NCBI GenBank assembly: GCA_030146705.1
Contig: JASLBE010000017.1
Location: 62,001 to 126,000, forward strand
DNA length: 64,000 nucleotides
Origin: Tissierellales bacterium
GTDB lineage: Bacteria > Bacillota > Clostridia > Tissierellales > Tissierellaceae
Direction: 5' to 3'
The number at the start of each line of letters is the position of its first letter. The stretch's first letter is position 1. The notes below the pieces were generated by a model, which saw only the letters and a list, made by a program, of their open reading frames with translations, ran no database searches and was not told the DNA's origin. Below are positions 42,719 through 49,952 of the stretch, one piece after another. The position numbers were made by a program, and so were the translations under genes.

Positions 42719-43786
42719 CTACCTTATATCAACCAATACTGAAGATTTTAAATTCCACTCCTCAAAAGTTCCCATATTCTCAAGAGTATATAGGGAGCTT
42801 TCTATTATTTTAAAGGCCAAGGGACAGCCTGTTCCCTCTCCCAACCTCATACCCATATTAAGCATAGGCTTAAGGCCTAGTTCTAGCATAAGGGCTTCTG
42901 CTCCCGGCTCTTTAGATAGGTGGGAAGCCAACATAAAGTCCTTGACATAGGGGCTAAATTTTGTGGCACAAAGGGCTGCAGCAGAAGATATAAAGCCATC
43001 AATAACTATTGGCTTCCTATTTTTAGCAGCAGAAAGATAAAGCCCACACATACCAGCTATATCATAGCCTCCCAGCTTAGACATAACATCTAAAATATCA
43101 TTCTTGTCTGGCTTGTTAACCTCAATTGCCTTAAGAATTATTTTTTTCTTGTTTTCAAACTGGTCATCAGTTAGGCCTGCCCCCTTACCACAAGTTTTTT
43201 CAACAGGCAGGTCTGATAGGACTGAAAATATGGCGGCACTAGTTGTAGTATTACCAATTCCCAGCTCCCCAGTTCCAAGTAGGTCATAGCCCTTATTGTA
43301 AAGACTATCTCCCACTTCTATGCCAGCCTCAATTGCCTTAACTAATTCATCCTTAGTCATAGCTGGCCCCTTTAAAAAATTCTTGGTCCCATAGGAGACC
43401 TTCTTGTTTATTATCTCATCACTGGCTATATCTTCCAAAAGTCCCATATCTACAACATGGACATCTGCTCCTAAAAACCTACTAAGGACAGAGACTGCTG
43501 TTGTTCCAGCCAAGGTGTTTTTAGTCAAAATAACTGTAAAGTTTTGAGGGCAGGCAGAAACTCCCTCTTCTACAATCCCATTATCTCCACACATTACAAC
43601 AACTGCCTTCTTCTTAATTTCATTAGAGGTCTTGCCTGTCATACCAGAAATTTTTATAGACAGGTCCTCCAAGGACCCAAGTCCCCCAATTGTTTTAAAT
43701 AAGCCGTCCCACCTTTCCCTAGTTTGGTCCATAACCTCTTGGTAAGGACCAGTTATCTTATCAACTGTTTCCCTTAATATTTCCAT
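42719..43786 (-). CDS. cobT: Nicotinate-nucleotide--dimethylbenzimidazole phosphoribosyltransferase
   Basis: Enzyme of 355 aa producing alpha-ribazole phosphate. Typical motifs are MCGDNGIVEEGVSACPQ, GELGIGNTTTSAA and the C-terminal GMRLGEGTGCPLAF with the catalytic Glu. It is first in the nucleotide-loop operon. No corrin-ring biosynthesis gene is present in the window, which fits salvage of corrinoids. Confidence 0.95.
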   Translation of the reverse strand: MEILRETVDKITGPYQEVMDQTRERWDGLFKTIGGLGSLEDLSIKISGMTGKTSNEIKKKAVVVMCGDNGIVEEGVSACPQNFTVILTKNTLAGTTAVSVLSRFLGADVHVVDMGLLEDIASDEIINKKVSYGTKNFLKGPAMTKDELVKAIEAGIEVGDSLYNKGYDLLGTGELGIGNTTTSAAIFSVLSDLPVEKTCGKGAGLTDDQFENKKKIILKAIEVNKPDKNDILDVMSKLGGYDIAGMCGLYLSAAKNRKPIVIDGFISSAAALCATKFSPYVKDFMLASHLSKEPGAEALMLELGLKPMLNMGMRLGEGTGCPLAFKIIESSLYTLENMGTFEEWNLKSSVLVDIR

Positions 43787-43832
43787 AAATTTTAACTCCC
43801 TTTATTATAATTTACCTAAGTATATATCCTAA

Positions 43833-43841
43833 ATAATTATA
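43833..43841 (-). promoter_or_regulatory. Extended -10 promoter for the cob operon
   Basis: TATGGTATAAT on the minus strand (TATAAT at 43836-43841) has no good -35 box. No cobalamin riboswitch fits in the ~55 bases to the start codon. Confidence 0.5.
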
Positions 43842-43903
43842 CCATATTTAAGTCTTCCATACTTTTTCAAGGCCTGGCAACTTAGTTTTTCTAAACTTGC
43901 CCA

Positions 43904-43930
43904 TAAAAAAACCTAGTCTTGGCTAGGCTA
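43904..43930 (-). terminator. Terminator after the sodium symporter gene
   Basis: Stem CCTAG/CTAGG extended by AGC is followed by seven Ts on the minus strand. Confidence 0.8.
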
Positions 43931-43943
43931 ATTTATAAAAATA

Positions 43944-45326
43944 TTATATTCTTCCTGTTTGAAATAAAAATACTATAATAATTCCTATGGGAACAATAAA
44001 CCTAACTAAGAAATAATAGGTTTTTAAAATCCCTGGTATTTTAAAGTCTCCATTGTTGGTTATTTGCCTTTCTACAACTGACCTATCCAAGGCCCAGCCT
44101 ACAAATATTACAGATATAAGGGCTGTAATTGGTAGGAAATAATTGGCCGTTACTAGGTCTAAAAATTCAAATATACTGGTAGAAAAAACTTTAACCTGGC
44201 TTAAGACCCCATTGGACAATGAAGCTACTAGGCCTAGCCCAGTAATTAAGATTGTTCCAAATATTGCTGCATTCCTCCTTTGGAAGTGGAAAGTATCTGT
44301 TAGAAAAGCTACTATGGTTTCCAAAAGAGATATGGTACTAGTTAAAGCTGCCAAGCCTAAAAGCCCAAAAAACATAAGCCCAAAAACATAGCCTCCTGCC
44401 ATCTTGTTAAAAATATTAGGCAGGGAAATAAATACTAAGCCAGGACCACTTGTAGGCTCTATCCCAAAAGCAAAAACAGCTGGGAAAATAGCTATGCCTG
44501 ATAATAAGGCTATTATTGTATCAGCTATAGACACTTTTAGGGAGGTCTTTACTAGGTTCTCCCCACTGGGAATATAGGACCCATAAGTTATCATAATACT
44601 CACTCCCAGGCTTAGGGAGAAAAAGGCGTGGCCCAGGGCTGCCAGGACTCCTTCCTTGGTTAACTTAGAAAAGTCTGGCTTAAATAAAAATTCAAAGCCT
44701 GGCCTACCACCTGGTAGCCTAAAGGCATAGATGTTTAAAACTAGCATTATTAGGACCAAGACTGGTATTAAAAACTTGGCTGCCTTTTCTACGCCCTTTT
44801 GAACTCCAGTTGAAACTATCATACAAGTAATGGCCATTACTATTATTTGATATAGGACTGGCTTTATTGGATGGCTGGTAAAGTCTGTAAAGATCTTGCT
44901 TATTTCTCCACTTGTCTTACCAGCAAAGGCATTTGTTGCTGCAAGCTTTATATACTCCAGGGTCCAGCCTGCCACTACCCCATAAAATGCCAGGATTAAA
45001 AAGGCTGCTAAAACACCTGTAACCCCTCCCAAGTACCAGTAGCTTTTAGGGGCCAAAAGTTTATAGGAGTTAATTGCATCCTTCCTCCCCTCCCTACCAA
45101 TAATAAATTCCGTAACCATAATTGGTATTCCAATAAGGGCCACCATAAATAAGTAGACTATTAAAAAAGCCGCCCCCCCATATTCTCCAACTATATAGGG
45201 AAATCTCCAAATGTTACCCAAGCCTACAGCAGAACCTATAGCTGTTGCTATAAGACCAAAACTACTGGAAAATTCTTCTCTAGACTTCTTTTTTCCTGCC
45301 AATCCTCTAGTTTGTTCTTCACTCAT
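43944..45326 (-). CDS. Sodium-dependent transporter, NSS (SNF) family
   Basis: Membrane protein of 460 aa with about 11-12 helices and LeuT fold. The first helix motif is GLIATAIGSAVGLGNIWRFPYIVGEYGGAAFL, which includes the Na+ and substrate sites. An 11-helix form is common in bacterial tryptophan or tyrosine transporters of this family. The substrate, probably an amino acid, cannot be told from sequence alone. Confidence 0.92.
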   Translation of the reverse strand: MSEEQTRGLAGKKKSREEFSSSFGLIATAIGSAVGLGNIWRFPYIVGEYGGAAFLIVYLFMVALIGIPIMVTEFIIGREGRKDAINSYKLLAPKSYWYLGGVTGVLAAFLILAFYGVVAGWTLEYIKLAATNAFAGKTSGEISKIFTDFTSHPIKPVLYQIIVMAITCMIVSTGVQKGVEKAAKFLIPVLVLIMLVLNIYAFRLPGGRPGFEFLFKPDFSKLTKEGVLAALGHAFFSLSLGVSIMITYGSYIPSGENLVKTSLKVSIADTIIALLSGIAIFPAVFAFGIEPTSGPGLVFISLPNIFNKMAGGYVFGLMFFGLLGLAALTSTISLLETIVAFLTDTFHFQRRNAAIFGTILITGLGLVASLSNGVLSQVKVFSTSIFEFLDLVTANYFLPITALISVIFVGWALDRSVVERQITNNGDFKIPGILKTYYFLVRFIVPIGIIIVFLFQTGRI

Positions 45327-45374
45327 ATAGAATACCTCTTCTTTTCTCTTATTTTTTTATATATTTAGTTATAC

Positions 45375-45403
45375 ATTTTATATGCTATCTATATCCTTGT
45401 CAA
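45375..45403 (-). promoter_or_regulatory. Promoter for the NSS transporter
   Basis: TTGACA (45398-45403) and TAAAAT (45375-45380) are 17 bases apart on the minus strand. Confidence 0.75.
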
Positions 45404-45410
45404 TAAGCTA

Positions 45411-45437
45411 AAAAAATAGGGCTAAACCCTTAGCCCT
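45411..45437 (-). terminator. Terminator after tadA
   Basis: Stem AGGGCTAA/TTAGCCCT is followed by AT6 on the minus strand, 17 bases past the tadA stop. Confidence 0.88.
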
Positions 45438-45453
45438 TTGGTATTATATATAT

Positions 45454-45909
45454 TTACTTTTTCTTTTCCCTTAATTCCTTAAAAAACCTACTTAGGATAT
45501 GGCTACACTCTTTTTCAAGAACTCCATATTCCACCTTAGGATAATAGTTAGAAGCCTCACTTGTAAGGATGTTAAGCTGGGACCCACAGGCCCCTCTTTT
45601 TTCGTCCCTAGCCCCTATGACCAGCCTGCCCAACCTAGCATTTACTATGGCCCCTGCACACATAGGACAAGGCTCCAGGGTCACATATAGGGTGCAGTCT
45701 GATAACCTCCACCTACCTAGGGCTTTTGTGGCCTTATATATGGCTTCAATTTCTCCGTGGGCTAAGGGGTTGTTCCTAGTTTCTTTTTTATTGTAGCCCC
45801 TTGCTATAACCCTTCCAGCTTGGACTATTACAGCCCCAACTGGAACCTCTCCTAGTCCATAGGCTTTTTCAGCCTCCCCATAGGCCTGAGCCATATACTT
45901 TTCGTCCAC
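45454..45909 (-). CDS. tadA: tRNA-specific adenosine deaminase TadA
   Basis: Zinc deaminase of 151 aa that converts A34 of tRNA-Arg(ACG) to inosine. The zinc motifs are HGEIEAI and PCPMCAGA. The usual HAE is HGE here, while His and the catalytic Glu are kept. The likely start is GTG with AAGGGTGA upstream. It lies downstream of tRNA-Arg(CCU). Confidence 0.93.
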   Translation of the reverse strand: MDEKYMAQAYGEAEKAYGLGEVPVGAVIVQAGRVIARGYNKKETRNNPLAHGEIEAIYKATKALGRWRLSDCTLYVTLEPCPMCAGAIVNARLGRLVIGARDEKRGACGSQLNILTSEASNYYPKVEYGVLEKECSHILSRFFKELREKKK

Positions 45910-45985
45910 CCTATCACCCTTTATACAAAAATAGAGCTAAAAGTTTACTTGTATAAACCTTTGCCCTAAATAGAAATAAATTTTT

Positions 45986-46062
45986 TGGCGTTCCCGATAC
46001 GATTTGAACGTACGACCCCTTGCTTAGGAGGCAAGTGCTCTATCCAGCTGAGCTACGGGAAC
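45986..46062 (-). tRNA. tRNA-Arg (anticodon CCU)
   Basis: A 77-base tRNA with acceptor GTTCCCG/CGGGAAC, D-arm GCTCAGCTGGATAGAGC, anticodon stem CTTGC/GCAAG with loop CTCCTAA, T-arm with GTTCAAAT and encoded CCA. It reads AGG, a very frequent Arg codon in the genes of this window. Confidence 0.97.
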
Positions 46063-46073
46063 CTATTTTTTTA

Positions 46074-46097
46074 AGTCCTTGTACTAGTACAAGGACT
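46074..46097 (-). repeat. Perfect 24-base palindrome in the tRNA-Arg leader
   Basis: The half-site AGTCCTTGTACT is repeated as an exact inverse with no loop. It lies between the predicted transcription start (~46103) and the tRNA 5' end (46062). No T run follows, so it is not a normal terminator for dacA. It may be an operator or a pre-tRNA hairpin. Confidence 0.85.
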
Positions 46098-46109
46098 CTT
46101 ACATATATT

Positions 46110-46138
46110 ATTATATGCCTTTAATCCATCTTAGTCAA
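46110..46138 (-). promoter_or_regulatory. Promoter for tRNA-Arg
   Basis: TTGACT (46133-46138) and TATAAT (46110-46115) are 17 bases apart on the minus strand. Confidence 0.85.
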
Positions 46139-46166
46139 CACATCTTAGCTTATTTTTTTTAATTTC

Positions 46167-47306
46167 TTAAAATATATTCATTAAAGGCCCTATAAGCTTA
46201 AGGAAAAACCTGGTTATTATATTGGCCTTCTTAACCTTTTTGTCAGTAACAAGCTTGGTTGAAAAGACCTCTTCATTGTCATAAAAAACCCTTACACTTC
46301 CCATAGAATCCCCAGGTTCAATTGGTAGGTCAAATTCTTCATCAAGGTCAACTACAACTTCTAATTCTAAGTTATTATCTACTATTTTAGAAAAATCCTC
46401 ATAAGGAAATATATCTACACCTAGCCTATTAGATTTTCCTATCTTTATAGTATCTAGGGCCTCCTCCTTATTAAGAATTTCCTCCCTAGAATAATTGTCC
46501 CTTAGGTCCAACATAGTTTCAACTGTATAGTCCTCCCTAAGCTTTTCACTCCTGGCCCCCATAAAGACCCCAATTACCCTAAAGTCTTCCTTTTCCAAGC
46601 TACTAATCAAACAATAGCCAGCCCTGCCTGTCCTACCTGTCTTTAGGCCGTCCACCTCTGGTATAACCAGGCTGGGATTAGTATTTTCTAAACTCGTTTC
46701 TTCATAGAAGAAATTTAAACCTTGAATTTCCCTAGTCTTGGTCCTCTCTAAAATAGGATAGTGGTTTATAATATACCTAGACATTTTAAATAAGTCTCTG
46801 GCACTCATTTGGTTTTCCTTATCCATCCCCTTTATTGGCAGGCCTGTTGAGTTGAAAAATTCAGCAGTTTCTAAGCCTATCTCCCTGGCCTTCCTGTTCA
46901 TCCTCTTAACAAACTCAGCCTCTGTTTTTGAAACAGCCTTGGCCAAGGCATAAATTGCATTATTAGAAGAAACTATTAGCCCATAGTCTAAAAGCTCATC
47001 TACTGTATACTCCTTGCCTTCTTCCAGCTTCATTATGGACCCACCTATGCTCTGGGTATCCCTATCTATTAAGATTTTTTTATCCAGGGGAATATTACTA
47101 TCCATAACAACCATATAGGACATAAGCTTTGAAATACTAGCTATTGCTACAACCTCATCTATCTTATTTCCCTTAATTATCTCACCTGTTTCATAGTCCC
47201 CTATTAAATAAGACTTCATAACTGTATCAAGCCCAGCTGCCTCAACCAGCCCTAAACCTGAAAATAAAATTAATATGGCCAAGGCCAAACTTATAGTTTT
47301 CTTCAT
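46167..47306 (-). CDS. dacA: D-alanyl-D-alanine carboxypeptidase (PBP5/DacA-like)
   Basis: Exported low-molecular-mass PBP of 379 aa. A signal peptide (MKKTISLALAILILFSGLGLVEA) precedes the S11 domain with SISK, SNN and KTG active-site motifs. A C-terminal PBP5-like beta domain and a final hydrophobic or amphipathic segment follow, likely a membrane anchor. AGGAGG precedes this ATG; an ATG 20 codons upstream overlaps the serS terminator and is rejected. Confidence 0.93.
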   Translation of the reverse strand: MKKTISLALAILILFSGLGLVEAAGLDTVMKSYLIGDYETGEIIKGNKIDEVVAIASISKLMSYMVVMDSNIPLDKKILIDRDTQSIGGSIMKLEEGKEYTVDELLDYGLIVSSNNAIYALAKAVSKTEAEFVKRMNRKAREIGLETAEFFNSTGLPIKGMDKENQMSARDLFKMSRYIINHYPILERTKTREIQGLNFFYEETSLENTNPSLVIPEVDGLKTGRTGRAGYCLISSLEKEDFRVIGVFMGARSEKLREDYTVETMLDLRDNYSREEILNKEEALDTIKIGKSNRLGVDIFPYEDFSKIVDNNLELEVVVDLDEEFDLPIEPGDSMGSVRVFYDNEEVFSTKLVTDKKVKKANIITRFFLKLIGPLMNIF

Positions 47307-47330
47307 TAGTCCTCCTCTTAAATTAAGCAT

Positions 47331-47360
47331 AAAAAAAGTAGAAGTAAATCTACCTTTTTT
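47331..47360 (-). terminator. Terminator after serS
   Basis: Stem GTAGA/TCTAC is flanked by A and T runs and lies between serS and dacA. Confidence 0.8.
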
Positions 47361-47381
47361 ATACAAGCTTTAAATATTTTC

Positions 47382-48656
47382 CTATCTTGCCTCTATAACA
47401 TCTACACCCATATAAGGTCTTAGGACCTCTGGTACAACTATACTTCCATCTTCCCTTTGGTAGTTTTCTATTATGGCTGCAAAGGTTCTTCCAACAGCAA
47501 GGCCTGAACCATTTAAAGTATGAACAAACTCTGCCCTTCCTGTTTCTTCATTCCTATACTTTATATTGGCACGCCTAGCTTGGAAGTCCTCAAAGTTACT
47601 ACAGCTAGAAATTTCAACATAATTATTGTAGCTTGGCATCCAAACCTCTATATCATAAGTTTTAGCAGCAGAAAAACCCAAGTCTCCCGTACTTAACATT
47701 ACCACCCTATAAGGTATATTTAGCCTCTTTAAAACTTCCTCAGCATTATTTGTAAGCTTTTCTAGCTCATCATAAGAAGTTTCTGGCCTTACAAACTTAA
47801 CTAGTTCAACCTTATCAAATTGATGGTTCCTAATCATTCCCCTAGTATCCCTACCAGCAGAACCAGCTTCTTTTCTAAAGCAAGGAGAATAGGCTGTAAA
47901 GTATTTTGGTAGATCTTCTTCAGTTAAAATTTCGTCCCTTAAAAGATTAGTTAAAGGTACCTCAGCAGTTGGGATTAAGAAATAGTCCTTGGCTGGTAGG
48001 TGGAACATATCGTGCTCAAACTTAGGTAGCTGTCCAGTACCAGTCATACTATCCCTATTTACCATAAAAGGTGTTAGCATTTCAGTATAGCCATGCTCCT
48101 TAGTATGAAGGTCTAGCATAAAAGATACTATGGCCCTTTCCAACCTAGCCCCTAGTCCTTTAAATACAGTAAACCTAGCCCCTGTAATCTTGCCTGCCCT
48201 TTCAAAGTCTAAAATATCCAGGTCAGTTCCTAAATCCCAATGGGCCTTAGGTTCAAAGTCAAAACTTGTAGCCTCACCAAACTTTCTTAACTCAACATTA
48301 TCAGAATCATCCTTCCCTTCCACAACATCTTTAAAAGGAGTGTTTGGTATCCCTAAAAGTAGGTCTCTTATTTCCCCATCAACTTCCTTTAATTCTTCAT
48401 CATATTCCTTTATCTTGTTTGAAAGTTCCTTTAAGTTTTTAAAAATTTCACTAGTGTCCTCACCAGCCTTTTTAAGGGCTGGAATTTCCTTAGATGTTTT
48501 GTTTTGTTCAGCCTTCATAGCCTCAACATTTTGGATTATTTCCCTCCTCTTAATATCAAGGTCTAAAATTTCATCTATTGGATAGTCTCCATGTCTTTTT
48601 TCTAGGGCTAATTTAACCTCTTCAGGATTTTCCCTAATTCTTCTTATATCTAGCAT
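47382..48656 (-). CDS. serS: Serine--tRNA ligase
   Basis: Class II synthetase of 424 aa. A long N-terminal coiled-coil arm (about 1-110) binds the variable arm of tRNA-Ser. Motif 2 lies in SPCFRKEAGSAGRDTRGMIRNHQFDKVEL and motif 3 in LNGSGLAVGRTFAAIIENYQ. A T-box leader precedes it, so it is induced when serine-tRNA charging falls. Confidence 0.97.
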   Translation of the reverse strand: MLDIRRIRENPEEVKLALEKRHGDYPIDEILDLDIKRREIIQNVEAMKAEQNKTSKEIPALKKAGEDTSEIFKNLKELSNKIKEYDEELKEVDGEIRDLLLGIPNTPFKDVVEGKDDSDNVELRKFGEATSFDFEPKAHWDLGTDLDILDFERAGKITGARFTVFKGLGARLERAIVSFMLDLHTKEHGYTEMLTPFMVNRDSMTGTGQLPKFEHDMFHLPAKDYFLIPTAEVPLTNLLRDEILTEEDLPKYFTAYSPCFRKEAGSAGRDTRGMIRNHQFDKVELVKFVRPETSYDELEKLTNNAEEVLKRLNIPYRVVMLSTGDLGFSAAKTYDIEVWMPSYNNYVEISSCSNFEDFQARRANIKYRNEETGRAEFVHTLNGSGLAVGRTFAAIIENYQREDGSIVVPEVLRPYMGVDVIEAR

Positions 48657-48688
48657 ATTACCTCTCCTTTTTAATTAATTATAAAATC

Positions 48689-48883
48689 AAAAAAACCCTC
48701 AATCCCAATAAATAGGGACGAGAGTTACCCGCGTTGCCACCCTTGTTAGCAAAAATGCTCACTTAAGTATTATTATGCTCTGGGACGGATTCAATAGTTA
48801 AACTTATTGGTTTCCACCAGCCACCAACTCTCTTTAAAGCCTAGGTCTATTTACTATTTCCCTTCATTGCATTGTATTTAATT
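48689..48883 (-). promoter_or_regulatory. T-box riboswitch upstream of serS
   Basis: The T-box core AGGGTGGCAACGCGGG is followed by a terminator stem and seven Ts. Stem I contains AGAGAGTTGGTGGCTGGTGGAAACC. The likely specifier is TCC at 48787-48789 (within ttgaaTCCgtccc), coding for Ser. Confidence 0.93.
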
Positions 48884-48889
48884 AAAATA

Positions 48890-48917
48890 ATTATAACATA
48901 AACAAATCCATTGTCAA
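48890..48917 (-). promoter_or_regulatory. Promoter for the serS T-box
   Basis: TTGACA (48912-48917), 16 bases, TATAAT (48890-48895), with an extended TG upstream of the -10. Confidence 0.85.
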
Positions 48918-48925
48918 GATTATAT

Positions 48926-48954
48926 GGCCAGGTGGATCTTATGAAGCCCTGGCC
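48926..48954 (-). terminator. Hairpin after dnaI, possible terminator
   Basis: Stem GGCCAGG/CCTGGCC has a 15-base loop and lies just downstream of the dnaI stop. It lacks a clear T run. Confidence 0.45.
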
Positions 48955-48966
48955 CCTATTTAATGT

Positions 48967-49950
48967 TTAAACCTGCCACCTTATGTCCTTACCATAAAAC
49001 TTAAGGGGGGTAAACTTATCTAAGACCCTAGAATAAACCCTCTCTGAATACCTATTGGAAATCTCCTTGGTTGTTAGGTTGGTAGATATTAAAGTTTTTT
49101 TATTGCCAAGAATCCTAGAATTTACAATATTAAAAATTTCAGAAGTACTATAACCTGTTTTAGACTCCGTACCCAAATCATCTATAATCAATAAGTCTGC
49201 ATCAAATAAAAGCTCATATTGGTACTTGTTTGATGCCTTGTTATCATTGTCAAACCTATACTTCCTAACTAGTTCTAAAATATTAAAGGCTGTTTGGTAG
49301 ATTACAATCTTCTCCTTCCTTATAAGCTCCCTAGCTATACAATTAGAAAGAAAAGTCTTCCCAAGGCCTGTCCCCCCATAAAATAAAAGGTTCTCTTGGT
49401 TGTCGCAGTCAAAATTCATAACAAAATTTTCCGCCATCTTTCTTATATCATTAATATTTTCCCTTGGAGTTCTTAATTCATCCCCATAAGGTTCATTGGA
49501 AAATCTTTCCAGGTCAAAACTATCAAAATTCTCCCTTTCCAGGGACTTTTCAATATTAGACATATAGTAGAGCCTGGAAACTAGCTTTTGACCTAGGCAA
49601 CTACACTTCCTGCCATCCTCTAAATATCCCTTGTCCTTGCACTTTTCACAGTCATAGTCTAGTTCTAAATAGTTTAGGGGAATATTAGCCTCTGTCAGAA
49701 TTATGGCCTTGTCCCTTTGGAGCTTATTAAGCCTTTCCTTACTTAGGTTTATTAGGTCCTTGGCCTCCCCTTCCTTGGCCAAAACACTCCTAGCCATTTG
49801 GACTCCCGTCTTAAATATTGCCTGGTCTATCTCCTTAACAACTGGTAGTTTTTCATAGACCTCTCTTTTCCTAAGCTCTAGTTCTCTAGCCTTCCTGTCC
49901 CTTTTTTTCTCATAATCTAAAGAAAGTTCCTTTAAAATTTGCCTATACAT
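48967..49950 (-). CDS. dnaI: DnaI/DnaC-like helicase loader
   Basis: AAA+ protein of 327 aa. The N-terminal part has a zinc-ribbon-like Cys set (CEKCKDKGYLEDGRKCSC), and the ATPase domain has YGGTGLGKTFLSN and DLLIIDDLG. It loads the replicative helicase DnaB, which is encoded 2 kb away. It follows dnaD with a 2-base gap, so loader and DnaD protein are co-expressed. Confidence 0.9.
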   Translation of the reverse strand: MYRQILKELSLDYEKKRDRKARELELRKREVYEKLPVVKEIDQAIFKTGVQMARSVLAKEGEAKDLINLSKERLNKLQRDKAIILTEANIPLNYLELDYDCEKCKDKGYLEDGRKCSCLGQKLVSRLYYMSNIEKSLERENFDSFDLERFSNEPYGDELRTPRENINDIRKMAENFVMNFDCDNQENLLFYGGTGLGKTFLSNCIARELIRKEKIVIYQTAFNILELVRKYRFDNDNKASNKYQYELLFDADLLIIDDLGTESKTGYSTSEIFNIVNSRILGNKKTLISTNLTTKEISNRYSERVYSRVLDKFTPLKFYGKDIRWQV

Positions 49951-49952
49951 CT

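Noticed and set aside
43787..43943. Cobalamin riboswitch upstream of cobT
   Set aside because: The gap is only 157 bases, includes a terminator and a promoter, and lacks a B12-box-like motif.
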